Positions 24,215 through 36,479 of a stretch of DNA of 64,000 nucleotides are shown one piece after another. The stretch spans positions 15,381,326-15,445,325 of the forward strand of contig NC_132926.1 of assembly GCF_047675955.1 (NCBI RefSeq). Direction: 5' to 3'. This stretch comes from Chlorocebus sabaeus. Its lineage: Eukaryota; Chordata; Mammalia; Primates; Cercopithecidae. The stretch's first letter is position 1; every line of letters starts with the position of its first letter. The translations under genes were made by a program, and so were the position numbers. The notes beneath the pieces are model-generated. The model had not been told where the DNA came from, did not search any database, and saw only the letters and a program-made list of their open reading frames with translations.

Positions 24215-24526
24215 CTTTTTTAACTATAAATTTTGTAAACTCCAAATGTATATCAAATAGTTGTGATGAACATTTATAATCTGAATTAAGATGTCAGTAA
24301 ATACACACTGGGTTCCAAAGATTTAGTATGAAAAGAGGATGTAAAATATTTTAAATATTTTTAATATTGCTACATGTTGAAATGATAATATCTCGGATAC
24401 ATTGGGCTAAACAAAATACATTATTAAAATTAACTTTACCTATTTCATTTTACTTTTTTAAGTGCGACCATTGAAATACATGTGGCTTGTATTATATTTC
24501 TGTTGTATTGCACAGATCTAAGTCAA
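24215..24526. other. unassigned AT-rich sequence
   Basis: No element recognised. Short A/T-rich frames only. Confidence 0.5.
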
Positions 24527-24670
24527 TGTGTTTCAACATCATCTGTACCTTAGAATTAACTGGAAGAAGGATAAAAATATCACTGTCAGTCTACAATTTA
24601 ATCACTTTGGGTTGGGACTTGAGCACTCGTATTTTTAAAAGATGTCTCAGTGACTCTAATGTGCAGTGAG
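24527..24670 (+). repeat. MER5A-like hAT element
   Basis: 'taccttagaattaactggaa' parallels 'catcagaatcacctggag', and 'gatgtctcagtgactctaat' parallels the other end of MER5A. A non-autonomous DNA transposon fossil. Confidence 0.6.
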
Positions 24671-24829
24671 AATAGAGGTGCCATGCTTGCGAGATACAAC
24701 TTCATTCTGTAGGCAGTGGGAAGATGCTGACAAATTTTGAGAGAGGAAGTAACAGAAGGCCATCAGGTGTTGAAAAAAAGATGAATCTGGGAGTCTTGGG
24801 CTGAGAGGAATATATGCATGGATGCTCCT

Positions 24830-25305
24830 TCATGGTCCAGTCTGCTTACCTCTCAGCTTCATTTTTGCCATTCTAGCCCTGGCTTGCTAGCATCCAGCCT
24901 CAATGACTTTCTTTCAGCTCCTTGACTGGCCAAGCTAGTCCCACCTTTAGGATTCTTACTACTTGCTGTTGTTTCTGCCCCTGCAAAGCTCTTAATGCAG
25001 ATCCCTCCATGGATGGCTGCATTCTGCTGTCCATGTCTCCCAACCCAAATCTGATTCTCCAATATAAAATAGCCTCCCCAGCCCTGATCCTTGGTGTCTC
25101 TCATTCCCATCTCCATTTTTCTTCATGACCCTGACACTGCCTGAAAACTGCTCGTTTATTGCTTACCTTAGTTCTTTCCTACTGCAATGCAAACTGTAGG
25201 AGAAGAGAGGATTTGTCTCTGTTGCTCACTGTTCTATCTCCAGTGTCTAGAACAGTGACCAGCAAACAAGGGCACCTCAATAACTATTCAATGAATAAAA
25301 GAATG
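24830..25305 (+). repeat. L2 LINE 3' end
   Basis: L2-like order: 'gccattctagccctggcttg', 'aatgcagatccctccatgga', 'ttcctactgcaatgcaaact', 'ttctatctccagtgtctaga' and 'gggcacctcaataactattc'. The last corresponds to the L2 terminus 'ggcgctcaataaatatt'. Confidence 0.8.
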
Positions 25306-27058
25306 CACACATCGTATTTAACAACAAAGTGTAAGCACAATGCTTTGATTTTCTAATGATTTACCAAAATTTTGAGATGTTTGCAAAGTTTTAGGGCTGA
25401 AGACTAAACCCAAAAGAAATAGAGACTCAATTAACATTCACTTTTGGTGAATCCCTATTCTTAAAGCTAACCTGATTGCTTGTTAGTTTGCTTGAATAAC
25501 CTGTTACCTTAGTTTTAAGTATATATATTTAAATTTATCTAAATGTGTTTTCCTTGAGTAAAATGCCAGACTTATGAATTTTTTAAAAATATCTCTCTCT
25601 CTCATGTCCATGCATATATTCATATATATATATTATATATATATGAATTTTATATATTTGATGATGGTACTTTCCATTAGCAAGTCTTCTTAAATATTTT
25701 GCTTTTATAAGTAAAGTGTTGACCTAAAAACAAATCAGTGCAGAGACTATGTTTTCTGTCCAACAGTAGAGCAGAAAAGTGCAGCTGAATCTAGACTTGT
25801 AGACTCACATTAATATGTGGCTCATTTACTCCCTAATAATAACTTGGAAACTTTCATATTGCAATTTCTATCTTGGACATATAGATGCATTCTCAGAGAA
25901 TATGTTGACTTGGGAGTGCATAAAACTGAAAAGATAACAGCTAGTGGTTATGAATAGAGATTATTTTAATTCATTGACTCTGATTCTACTGCTGTTCTGG
26001 TCAACACTGTAAATATAAACAGTCATCCTTCAGAGATACAGGGACAAAAGAATGACATTTTTATTAGATGCATTTTACCTTAGAAAATTATCAATACTTT
26101 TATGCTCACATGGTGAGTTTGTAGTGTTAATATCACATCTAATTTCTCTGAGTCTCAAAAGATGTTCAACTAACCCTCTGATGGTTTGTGTACACACAAA
26201 CCCATAGAAGGATTACATTCATCCAGGTATGACTTTCTCATCTGTAACAGGAATAATGTGAGCCATACTCTTTACATATTAAGCCAAGCATAATTCAAGA
26301 AATTACCAATGTAAGTTAATATCCTCCATTTCATTTTAACCACTTCTGAACGCCATGCATTAAAACATTGTAAGATGGAAATTGCTAATGAGGTTTAGTT
26401 GCAAGGAAATGCAAATATTCCTCTTATTGTCCTTGGATTGGACCCAGTAGTGCAGAGCGTTAGAATTATTATTCTTCATTTGTCAGTCGCCAGAATCTTA
26501 GAAGCTAAAATTCTCCAAAGGGGCATGGAGGGAGCATTTAAGAGGGTCAGTGGGTAATAAGTCCCAGGGGTCATATTAGTACACCACAGCTCTGAAGAAA
26601 ATGTTTCCATTTCGCTGGGTGATGCCTTGGCAAAGTAGTCACAGATCATAGAGTAAATAGGTTCTGCTTTAGTCTTTGCTAAGTTAGCATAGATTTGAAC
26701 ATTTATTTAAGATGCTCATGCTAAAATGAGCAAAATACATTTATATTCCAAATTCCTATGTAGCCATTACAGTGAGGATCCCAAAGTCAGTGGCCTCCAG
26801 GAGGCAGTGAGATAAATTAGTGTAAAAGACAAGACGAAAGACTTTCGTCATTGGGGGTCTGTGGGGTCTGAAGAGTACATGCTCCATAAAGGGAGTGGCA
26901 GCTACATTTCCAGCCAGCTTATTGTTGTCACTTAGGTGTAGTTTTGCCAGATCACCAAATTTTTCAAAAGAAGACAAGAAAGTGTATTTCTATGTAAAAA
27001 TCTTCCAAATTTTAGAAGGAGAAAACTAAAATCCACTTTTATAAAGATACCACGTGAG
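25306..27058. other. unassigned non-coding sequence with an AT palindrome
   Basis: No family recognised. The palindrome at 25618-25648 is listed separately. The minus-strand frame at 26756-26977 (73 codons) has no known domain. Confidence 0.5.
25618..25648. repeat. perfect 31-nt AT palindrome
   Basis: Two 15-nt arms, 'attcatatatatata' and its exact complement, around a single central T at 25633. The G/C pair at positions 25621 and 25645 shows that the symmetry is not just an alternating AT run. It could extrude as a small cruciform. Confidence 0.9.
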
Positions 27059-27248
27059 TTGAGTTGCCAGATTTAGAAAATAAAAATACAGGACATGCAG
27101 TTAAATTTGAATTTCAGATAAACAATGAAAACTATTTTAGCGTAAGTATGGCCTAGATATTGTATGGGATATATTTACCTAAAAAGTTATTGGTTATTTA
27201 CGCTGAAATCCATCTTTTAACTGTGTATTCTCTTTTGCATCTGGCAAA
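27059..27248. repeat. palindromic MER53-like DNA transposon
   Basis: The left half reads 'gagttgccagatttagaaaa', 'caggacatgcagttaaattt', 'gaatttcagataaacaatga'. The right half is an eroded inverted copy: 'ggttatttacgctgaaatcc', 'cttttaactgtgtattctct', 'gcatctggcaaaatt'. The remembered element is an inverted-repeat hAT-type MITE of about 190 bp, and the length fits. The name MER53 is from memory. Confidence 0.65.
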
Positions 27249-27631
27249 ATTTGTATCTGGTTATCATAATGTGAACAATATTTGCAAGCTAGATTTATCA
27301 CTTGGACTGCATCTACTTTTAAAACAGTCCCGCCTTCATAAGCTCCAATTGGCTCTTCATTGGAATATTTAATTTGAACCACCATATTAGAGTTTGCTAT
27401 TCAATTACTGTGTTTCTGTTTCCTTGGAGTCTTGTTTTAACAAGCAGATGTTAAAGAATTTCCTTTTCTCTTTCTTTGATAGTAGATCTAACTTACAGAT
27501 GTAAGTTCAAGATCAGATGAATGTTATATGAAGACCTTTGAATATGAATGTTGAAGAACAAAAACCCATATGAATTTCCATAGTATAATTCCATAGTATA
27601 ATCTGGATAATCGAATCAAGGGCAAAACAAT
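27249..27631. other. unassigned sequence with a short tandem duplication
   Basis: 'ttccatagtataa' occurs twice in tandem at 27576-27588 and 27589-27601. Otherwise no element recognised. Confidence 0.5.
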
Positions 27632-27873
27632 AACAATAATAACTAGCATACACTAATATATACCATGGGTTAGGTCTTGTCAGGTCCTTTTATATCAAAT
27701 TGCTTAATCTTTTTGTTTCTGTCAATCATTGGCACTATCATTATTCTCATTTTCTAGATGGAGTATTGAGGCACAGAGATGCTAAATGTCTTCCCTAGGG
27801 TAACACAGCTAGTACATGACAAAACCAGAGTTCTAACCCAGATGTTCTGGCTCCAGAGCCTATTTACTCTATT
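27632..27873 (+). repeat. MIR SINE, nearly full length
   Basis: Clear MIR order: 'accatgggttaggtcttgtc', 'ttctcattttctagatggag', 'agggtaacacagctagtaca', 'agagttctaacccagatgtt' and 'ctggctccagagcct'. One of the best preserved MIRs in the window. Confidence 0.88.
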
Positions 27874-28455
27874 ATATTTTCACAAACCACTAAAATCAGT
27901 AAACAGGAGACTGAAAGATAAGTCACTCTAGGCAACATCCATCAGTTTTACAGAACACTGAAACAAAGATGTTCGAGTCAGGTTTACATTCATGAACAGA
28001 GATCTGCTATATACAAAAAGCAACATATGGTATAATCTGTGCTGCCCTTTGGACATGCATAGATAAAAACAATACTCTTTCAAGATAATCTCTTCTTTAA
28101 AAAAAACTACAACATGAAGGTGAGAAAACAGCCTCACAGTCAGAAGAATAAAGTGACTGGTTTTATGAGTTGTTCTGTGAATTTTATGTTCTGTGCATTC
28201 TACAAAGTAATGGGAAATTAAATTAACACGGTTTTTTATAGCATTTTAAATTTTTACCACAATTAATTTCCTGTACTACTGTATTTGGTTCTGTAGCAAT
28301 CATTTGAGTAAATTTAACTCACATATATAATGACTTCCTCCAAATCAAAGAAAGTCATTTTTTTCTTACTTCTTAACAACCCACCTGTCTGCCTTATTTT
28401 ATGTGAAAGGTTATGAGGCATAGGCCACTTTTGCATCTTAAAGTGAAAAGAAGTT
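27874..28455. other. unassigned non-coding sequence
   Basis: No element recognised. Confidence 0.5.
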
Positions 28456-28785
28456 TAGGTCTCCTTTTTATTTTATTTTATTTTTATTTTTTGAGACAGA
28501 GTCTCACTCTGTTGCCCAAACTAAAGTGCAATGGTGTGATCTCGGCTCACTGCAACCTCTGCCTCCTGGTTTGAAGCAATTCTTGTGCCTCAGCCTCCGG
28601 AGTAGTTGGGACTATAGGCACCTGCCACCACACCCAGTTAATTTTTGGTATTTTAGTACAGACAGGGTTTTACCATGTTGGCCAGGCTGCACTCGAACTC
28701 CTGAGCTCAGGCAATCCACCTGCCTCGGCCTCCCAAAGGCCGAGGATTACAGGAGTGATCAGCCATGCCCGGCCTAAGTCTCCTT
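28456..28785 (-). mobile_element. AluS-like with 11-bp target duplication
   Basis: Complement of a full dimeric Alu with a (TTTTA)n tail at about 28467-28492. Flanks 'taggtctcctt' (28456-28466) and 'taagtctcctt' (28775-28785) are a duplication with one mismatch. Body ends 'catgcccggcc' at 28774. Confidence 0.95.
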
Positions 28786-29856
28786 CTAAGAGTCTTCTCC
28801 ATCCTTTTAATATCTTTTTTCAGAAAAGATCTCTTTTGCAATTAATAAGGCATACTGCAGACATGGGATATATATAACTTTTCATCTCTCTGGCATACTT
28901 CCCAAAGAAAATCTGGGCAAACCTTGGTAACAAAAGACAGACATGGCTGGCAATTCACTTGGCTTCTGACTCACACCAATAAAAACCTGTACCTCCAAAA
29001 GGAAGGCTCGATCAGTTGCACAGAGAAGACTTTTATAACCCGTCTGGTACACACTCCTTATTTTACAGTTGAGAAGTTCAGGTCAGGTGGAATGGGCATA
29101 CTAGCATAACATTTAACCTCACTTTGGAAAGGTTTCCTGAGGTTTCCTTTGCCCTACCCAGTGGGGCATAGTAGGCCCACGGTTCCAGGATAGACAATCT
29201 TTGGGCAGATGGAGTACACCCAGGGAATCCACATCTGCAAACATCTCTTTCATCAGCTGTAAAATTAGAGAGGAGGAAAAAGCATTCTGGATTTCTTCCT
29301 AGCATTCTTAATATTCTATAACTTCCAGAATTACTTTCAATAACTTGAGCCCTCAAGCACATGTAATGTTGACATCTAGGTCCTTCAATGCAGAAAGTAA
29401 AATTCCTCCTGACCTCAAAGCTACTCACAAATAGGTTATGTTCCAAAAGTGTTTGCGAGCAAAATTTTACTCGGAATAATTTTGCAGTGGAAAATGTATT
29501 ATATACGGTGGCATGACAGGCCAGGTCAGAAGATAATGAACTTTAATACTAGGTGAGTATTTCTCCTTGCAGGGCACAGGGCTGGATCCACATAAAGTTT
29601 AGAAACAGAGATAATCTTTTTGACAATTTCCCAGATTTTATTATTCTGCCTCCATTTCTCATTATTGTTTTTTTTCCAACCTATGCTACCTCTTGTCCCC
29701 AAAGAACTAGAATTTGGTAAATTATTTACTTGCTCTTGGCACTAAATAAGATTACTTTTCCTTTGTCTAGAAGGAAAGCAAGCTTGTTAAATAAATATAC
29801 CCTAAATTTCAGGGCTCAAGAACTCCCAAATCTTCATAGAATTTGTCTAAATTTTT
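28786..29856. other. unassigned non-coding sequence
   Basis: No confident element. The minus-strand frame at 29078-29446 (122 codons) has no known domain and no supporting context. Confidence 0.45.
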
Positions 29857-30182
29857 AAAACTTGTTGACCGGGCGTGGTGGCTCATGTCTGTATTTCCAG
29901 CACTTTGGGAGGCTGAGGTGAGCAGATCACTTGAGGTCAGGAGTTTGAGACCAGCAGGGCCAAAATGGTGAAACCCCGTCTTTCCTAAAAATACAAAAAC
30001 TAGCCGGGCGTGGTGGTGCACACCTGTAGTCCCAGCTAGTTGGCAGGCTGAGGCAGGAGAATTGCTTGAACCCAGGAGATGGAGATTGCAGTGAGAAAAG
30101 ATCACACCACTGTACTCCAGTCTGGGTGACAGAGCGAGTCTCTGTCTAAAAACAAAACAAAACAAACAACAACAAAACTTGT
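29857..30182 (+). mobile_element. AluS-like with perfect 9-bp target duplication
   Basis: Starts 'gaccgggcgtggtggctcat' at 29867 and ends in a (CAAAA)/(CAA) tail. The duplication 'aaaacttgt' is at 29857-29865 and 30174-30182. Confidence 0.95.
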
Positions 30183-30669
30183 GCTATTTGTTACCTCCAT
30201 GAAAAAATCCAAATTGCCAAGTTGAGATTTCACAATTTCTCCACAACCACCCTTATCAGCCCATTTAGCCTTCTTACTCAGCAATCTAACCACACCAGAT
30301 GGCTTGCCAGTCATATTCTTTTTTGACCTTTCCTGTACCAATTTCCTTGTTTGGAAAGTCCTTCTCTACCTGGAAATATTCATCAAGACAATTCAATTGC
30401 TGATACTTTTTTGAAGCCTCGCCCCAACTGCAAGTGGCCAATATGAAATGGATGGATGGATAGATGGTTAAAAAAAAAAAAAAATTCCTTATCTAAATCT
30501 CAAATTTGTGGAATTTAGGCAAGAGAAATCGAAGTAAAGAGATGAATGAGTAGCATAGGTAGAAAATAGGAATGCAAAGCTCGCAATTAAGTCTGAAGAC
30601 GAGACCTGAGAAGGAATCTACTTTAGGCAAGATTTTTAAACCCTTCATTTCCATGAAGCTACATTAGAT
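30183..30669. other. unassigned sequence with GGAT and poly-A runs
   Basis: A short GGAT run lies at about 30451-30466 and an A-run at 30470-30484. Otherwise no element recognised. Confidence 0.5.
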
Positions 30670-30800
30670 TAGAAAGCATTTTCACATGTATTCTCTGATT
30701 TGATTCTAACAAGCCTCTGAGTCAGCCAGGGAAGGTATTATTTGTTCCATTTTACAAATGTGAGAATTGAAGCTGCAAGAACAGAATTGCCTCTTTTCAG
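30670..30800 (+). repeat. MIR SINE fragment
   Basis: 'aagcattttcacatgtattc', 'gtattatttgttccatttta' and 'caaatgtgagaattgaagct' follow the MIR core. Confidence 0.72.
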
Positions 30801-32034
30801 GATAGATCTGCTTGATTGCCTTTTCTCAAGATCAGAGGTCTCTGTCACCCAGTTGCCCTCTTGAAAAGTGTAGATCATCTTTAAATTTTCTTTCACTTTT
30901 GTTTACCCTCCATGCCTTGAATATTTTTTCCAAAATATTTCTGTGACAATGGGGGTGAATGAAGATATAAAGATTAGATGGAAGCAGAAGTCTCGTGTCC
31001 TCACATTTTACTTTTGATTTTCCCGCGTGTGGATACATAAATGCCATCCTAAAATTAAAATCCTTATTTTTCATGACATAGTGTTCTTAGTAGAAGCAAA
31101 GGAATATGCTATGATCATAATGAACCTTCATTACTTTCTTCAGTCAATGACTCAGAGATGATGTCTGGTTTATGTTGCTTGTTTTTTTTGTTTTTTGGGG
31201 GATTTTTTTAGTGGCATAAAAAAAAGAAACAGGGAAGATGGCTTTCAGCTATCAAGCATTTTGATAATTAGCTTTATTGTTGCTTGAATCACAGGGCTGA
31301 ATGTCTGCCTCTTTATTATGGGTCTAACAATGACCCATTGCAAAGAAACACTTAAACTGATTTATTTTACTTTTGGAGTAACAAGAATTGTGATATATCA
31401 TTTCAGGGGAAATTGACTGTACAAGTCTTCTCATATGCAATGTAGCTCATTTAAGGTTAATGAAAGTGATTGAGTGGCTTGATACACCTTTAATCTATCT
31501 GCACATTTTATAATTAAGGAAAGAATATATTATGAAGAAGATTAAGAATCCTAAAGGACTATTCAATATTATTTTTCACAGCGGTTTTGTGTTTTTATAG
31601 AAGATGGACACTTGATAATCATATGTTGACAAATTTGTTTCAGTCTTTTCTCCATTTTCCTATTCCCTTTTCTCCTACATTTATTTCATTGACTTGTTTG
31701 TCATCTCCCAAGAAGTTAGCGTGTCCGTGAAGACAGGAATGTTACTTTAACAAATAAGTGGCAACATGACCTGGGAGAACAGACTTCAAGGGTGCTATGG
31801 CATCCCAAAATAAGACAAGTTTCCCATATGCATTCATATTGCAAAGAATAAATTTTACAATTTCATACTAAAAAAAAAATTCAATCTAAAGTTTTAATGG
31901 TTATAAATTTTAATATTTCTTAAATCTATGATGTGTCCAATATTGAAATTCAGCCAGAATAAAAGTTTCTGATTGAAAATACATAGTAAAAGGCTACTAA
32001 TGTATAAACTCAGAAGTGTAGTGATCCTCTAGCT
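30801..32034. other. unassigned non-coding sequence, possible conserved element at 31230-31560
   Basis: No repeat recognised. 31230-31560 is unusually dense in SOX- and homeodomain-like words (AACAATG, TTATTG, ATAATTAG, TAATTAAG) and looks compositionally like a developmental enhancer. This is an impression from motif density, without conservation data. Confidence 0.35.
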
Positions 32035-32205
32035 CAGGAGCTGGCAAGCTAGAGCCAATGGGCCAGCCCATTTATTGCTAATAAAGTTTTACAGAACACA
32101 GCTACACCCATTTGTTTATATATTGTCCATGTCTGCTTTTCTGCTATGATGGCAGAGTTGAGTAGCTATTTGGGACAAAACCAAATGGCCCACAAAGACT
32201 GAAAT
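32035..32205 (-). repeat. hAT-type MER element ('ggcaaac...aaagggcc' family)
   Basis: 'ggagctggcaagctagagcc', 'gctaataaagttttacagaa', 'cacagctacacccatttgtt' and 'gatggcagagttgagtagct' match a well-known non-autonomous DNA transposon whose opposite end reads 'tttctgtaaagggcc'. A second copy in the other orientation is at 52927-53118. I do not fix the MER number. Confidence 0.8.
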
Positions 32206-32217
32206 AATAAGTTCATT

Positions 32218-32280
32218 CTTCGTACACATAGGGAAACTGAGGCCAAAATTACTTGTCCAAGGTTACACAGATTTTTAACA
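32218..32280 (+). repeat. MIR core fragment
   Basis: 'gggaaactgaggccaaaatt' and 'acttgtccaaggttacacag' match the MIR core 'gaggaaactgaggctcagag...acttgcccaaggtcacacag'. Confidence 0.65.
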
Positions 32281-32357
32281 TTTTATTGAAAATATATTCT
32301 CACATATAAGACCTCATATTCATCACAAGATGTGAAGTAGAAACTTGGGCTTCTGAA

Positions 32358-32435
32358 GTGAAAAAGACCTGGATATAAGTTTAAAGACCACCAATAAGCA
32401 GTTATAAGGCCTTAAGCAAATTACCTAGTCCCTCC
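32358..32435 (-). repeat. MIR SINE fragment
   Basis: 'agtgaaaaagacctggatat' and 'ccttaagcaaattacctagt' fit the MIR complement 'ccttgggcaagttacttaac'. It is in the opposite orientation to the fragment just upstream, so two insertions are implied. Confidence 0.5.
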
Positions 32436-32884
32436 TCAAAGGACAGATTTTTACCCAGAATCCATTCATCTTGTTCTTCCTGGAATCTCAACAATGTTCA
32501 GTTATCTCCTCTGTAAACCATGAAAGGGAGTAGAAAAGCTGATTCCATCTCCAGCTTCAGGAATGAGCTCTGATTTGTATGAAGTTACAGTAATTCCCTT
32601 CCCTCTTGCTAGTGATTGGCTCAGAAATTGGCACAAGACCAGAAATGACTGATGCAATTTGCAATTTGACTAAAGGATTACTAGAGGTTTCTTGGATAAT
32701 TCTTCCTTTCTCCAGAGATTCATAGGGAGCCAGTTTCTCTCTCTCTATCACAAAACATGAATAAGAATGTATTTTGCTCCATTCAACCTTGGCAGTCATC
32801 ATCTAACTGTTTAATAAATAGGGGAAACAGTTTGAGCACAAAGCTGACAACTAGATTAGGATAGATTTAACAGAATGACAAAAG
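32436..32884. other. unassigned sequence, possibly an old repeat
   Basis: 32600-32720 ('agtgattggctcagaaattg') resembles a dispersed mammalian repeat ('tgattggttcagggatggg...') that I cannot name. Confidence 0.4.
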
Positions 32885-33043
32885 AAGCAAACTAGTATAT
32901 GTATTTCTGTGCCTGGCTTATTAAACATAGCATAATGCTCTCAAGGTTCATCCATGTTGTCGCATATTGCAGAATTTCCTTCTTTTTTAAGGTGGAATAA
33001 TATTCCATTATATGTATATATCACATTTTCTTTATTCAGTCAG
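32885..33043 (-). repeat. L1 ORF2 3'-end fragment
   Basis: 'tgcctggcttattaaacata', 'ggttcatccatgttgtcgca' and 'gtggaataatattccattat' are the complement of the L1 segment around 'acaacatggatgaacc' and 'aatggaatactattca'. About 160 bp only, with no frame left. Confidence 0.8.
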
Positions 33044-33300
33044 ATAAGAACTAGCTCCAGTTTGTTCAACAGAGAAGTTAAGACAGGAGAAAAACTTGCT
33101 TGCTAATGTAAAGTCAATTCATACATTCATTTTTTTAAATTGTATTCACATAATCAGGAATTCTTGAGGTTTTGGTCTTATTTCCCTTCTGTTACACTCA
33201 AAACCAGAAATTAAATGGAGTAGCATGATCAATGGAATTAGTGAACATGATCAGCAATGTACAGTAACGATTTTTCAGGAAAGGACAGTAGACAGGAGGC

Positions 33301-33619
33301 CTCTCTCCCTCTTTTTTTTTTGAGATGAAGTCTTGCTCTGTTACCCAGACTGGAGTGTAGTGGCCCGATTTCGGCTCACTACAAGCTCTACTTCCCAGGT
33401 TCATGCCATTCTCCTGCCTCAGCCTTCTGAGTAGCTGGGACTACAGGCACCCACCACCACATCTGGCTAATTTTTTGTATTTTTGGTAGAGACGGAGTTT
33501 CACCATGTTAGCCAGGATGGTCTCGATCTCCTGACCTCGAGATCCGCCTGCCTTGGCCTCCCAAAGTGCTGGGATTACAGGCGTGAGCCACCGCGCCTGG
33601 CCGTCTCTCTCCCTCTTTT
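33301..33619 (-). mobile_element. AluY with perfect 15-bp target duplication
   Basis: Flanks 'ctctctccctctttt' occur at 33301-33315 and 33605-33619. The body (about 33316-33602) has AluY features ('catgttagccaggatggtct'). The target site is a pyrimidine run that merges with the Alu's T-side tail. Confidence 0.95.
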
Positions 33620-35813
33620 AATGGTAGAATTCTCCTCACTTTCTGGGCCTCTGAGGATTATTCTGGGCAGAAAAGGGAAAAGTAAACCAGTTGAAGAGAG
33701 ACAGATAAATAAACGTCTTTGGTCTAATTGCAGTTAGTACAATGATAACTCAACATCACAGTCCAGAAAACCAGGGACAGTCTGTGCAAATCGAAGAAAA
33801 AAATTATATCTTGATCTTGTAGCATATAACTTGATTTACCCACTTTAGATCAGTGTGTGATGTTTAATGTTGGTATCCTTACCATGAAACACAGTGACTG
33901 TGAAATGGCAAGACTGCAAACAAACAAACTATAATTTGTAAATACTTCACAGAAATCACAGATGATAATTTTCTAAGTAATGGGCAAGAACTTTTCCAAG
34001 TTTGTTTTATAAGTAATTCATTAATAAGAAGATGAGCCAGTAATTCTGGGAAGCATATGAATATATAATAAACATACCAAAAATATATTCTTATGCTATG
34101 TTAATAAAGTTCCATATGCTGTATGGAGAAATGTCCGTGTTTAAAAGGTGATTTCCAGGTTGCAACCTCAGCCAAACACCTGCATGCTAAAATATCATTA
34201 TGCAAAGAATTTTTACTGCCCCTGCTTAAATCTAAAAATGACCATAAACGTTCCCCTCTGCAATGATATAACAGAAATATTACTATGTTCCCTACATTTC
34301 CATCACATTTTAGAAGAGTACGGCATTTTGAAGGAAAAAAAAATCTGTTTTTTTAACCACTGAACTAACCATTTAGATTTTCAAAAAATATAACAGGAAA
34401 CCAATAAGATAAATTAGTCATTCATTCTTACATCCACTCCACAATTAAAAATGTTTGAGAGCCTAGTATGTGCTAGAAAAACATTTAGACCATCTACATC
34501 CTTTGTATATAAACAGTAAACTGCACCCAAGAAAGCCTTCTGTTAGAGCTAGAGAACAGGTTTGCATGATGGTTTGTATAAATTTTTTAGAACCTTTTAA
34601 CAGGCAGCCAAACCGTAAAGCAAAAAGACAACAGTTTATATGTACCCTTTTAAAGGGGGATTAATTTAGGTAGAGACACAGCAGAAGCTTTCTGAATTCA
34701 CAAATGCATTTATTCAGGGCAAAAGGTGAAATGTCACTTCTGGGATTGATAGTGTTTGGTTTCACCCCGGTCTTTGATGATAAGTCTTAGACTCTAAGCA
34801 GCGTTGAATCTGGAAAGAAGAGTGGGTGTGAGGATACTCCTTGTAATGAAATGTGCCAGGTTTAATTCCCTTTATTGCTTGGTCAGGGCAACTGAATTAA
34901 CCAGCCACATCTGTTCACTTTGGAGTACCCAGTCTGGGTTCTTTCTCTTATGCAACAGGGTTCTGCGGGTTATTACACTGTTAAGTCTATTTGATCTATT
35001 TGTTTCTTATCTCTCCTCATGCAGAGGGGTGGAGAATCCATTAAAATCTTGAATATAGACCTGCCAACGCTATCATCTTTCCTATGTTAACAGGGAGCTA
35101 CTCCTTAAACAGGACTTCTTTGTTGGGACAGATCTTTTAGAATATAGTTAGGAAAAGAAGAAAAGCAACAAACTTGAGACCCACGGAATTTAACGTGTAC
35201 TTGCTTTTGTTTTGTCTGCTTTTCATTTTCTTCCCTCATGACTAAGAGCAGGTCACTAAAATCTTCTGCTCTGTTGTTAGGCCTAAAATATCTTATATCT
35301 TATTTTACTTTTCTCTAAAAACCATCATCCATTTCTAATTCTTTGATAGTCTGAAACTTTAGGTCTAAAAATACCCATGTAGGTCTTCTTATAAAGCTCA
35401 TGATCATTTTGGGAAAAAAAAAACAAAACAAAGAATTGGTTTTCTTAGACGGCAGCAAATACCATTAACTAATCCCCAAATCCTACAATCTAATGCTTTC
35501 TTTTCACAAAATAAACTTCTCTAATGCATTTTAATCCTGATTCATTTAGGTGATGACAAGGTAATTTTTCTACTTCAGGCTTCACTGATGGCATTGGTGT
35601 TTCACAATACCAGGTACCCCAACTGGCCAACCCGCCGTGGTTTCAAAAGAAGCTCCTCGACATTCCCTAACAAATATAATTGTATTGGAAAACCTTATTA
35701 TATGCTAGTGCCAGTAAAGTCTCATATTAGTAATCTTACAATCAAACAAAAACACAGAATTAGGAAGTAAACTTGCCCCAATTACAGCCAAACCTACCAC
35801 TTTCCATCAGTCA
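33620..35813. other. unassigned non-coding sequence
   Basis: No confident element. 34440-34480 ('gagagcctagtatgtgctag') faintly resembles a MIR start. Frames at 34470-34664 and 34804-35052 have no known domain. Confidence 0.45.
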
Positions 35814-35823
35814 TTGCTTGAAT

Positions 35824-35866
<43 letters not shown>

Positions 35867-36082
35867 TTTTTGAGACAGAATCTCCCCTGTTGCCCAGGCT
35901 GGAGTGCAGTGGTGCGATCTCGGTTCATTGCAACCTCCAACCCACCGGGTTCGAGCAATTCTCCTGCCTCAGCCTCCCAAGTAGCTGGGACTACAGGCAT
36001 GTACCACCATGCCTGGCTAATGTTTGTATTTTTTAGGGGAGGCAGGGTTTCACCATGTTGACCAGGGTTGCTTGAATGTATT
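35814..36082 (-). mobile_element. 5'-truncated Alu with 15-bp target duplication and (TTTA)n tail
   Basis: Flanks 'ttgcttgaatttatt' (35814-35828) and 'ttgcttgaatgtatt' (36068-36082) differ at one base. Between them lie a (TTTA)n tail to about 35869 and an Alu body ending at about 36067 within 'ggtttcaccatgttgaccag', so roughly the first 60 bp of the Alu are missing. Truncation at insertion is indicated by the intact duplication. Confidence 0.93.
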
Positions 36083-36479
36083 AATGTGGTCAGTTTTTCT
36101 GGAAAAAAAAAAAAAATGGCTTGTGTTCATTTCTTTCATTTACCTGGAATCAGAACATGGCTGTCAAACAAAGAAGCCATGTATCCAGGCTACTGATAGA
36201 AAAGGTGGAAAAGGTATGTTTCCTAGAGTCTTTATGCTTTAATCTTTTTACATGGGGTGCTACAGGATTCTAGTTATGGTCCATTTTGATCAGTAGGGAA
36301 GTCAAAGACATTGAAAGTTGGAATCGGAAATCTTTCAGATCAGGATAAGGGGAGGATGGGTAAGAGGGTGGAATAATGTGGGAGTAAGTTTTTTGTCCTA
36401 ATAAGGTTCTCTCTTCCACTTTACATGCCCAGATAATATTTTAAAAACCTAGTTACAGTGATATCGTCCCTCATAAAAG
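36083..36479. other. unassigned sequence
   Basis: Contains an A-run at about 36104-36116. No element recognised. Confidence 0.5.

Noticed and set aside
25618..25648. Possible rho-independent terminator or hairpin RNA
   Set aside because: The palindrome is pure AT apart from one C/G pair, lacks a stable GC stem, and the DNA is primate, so bacterial terminator logic does not apply.
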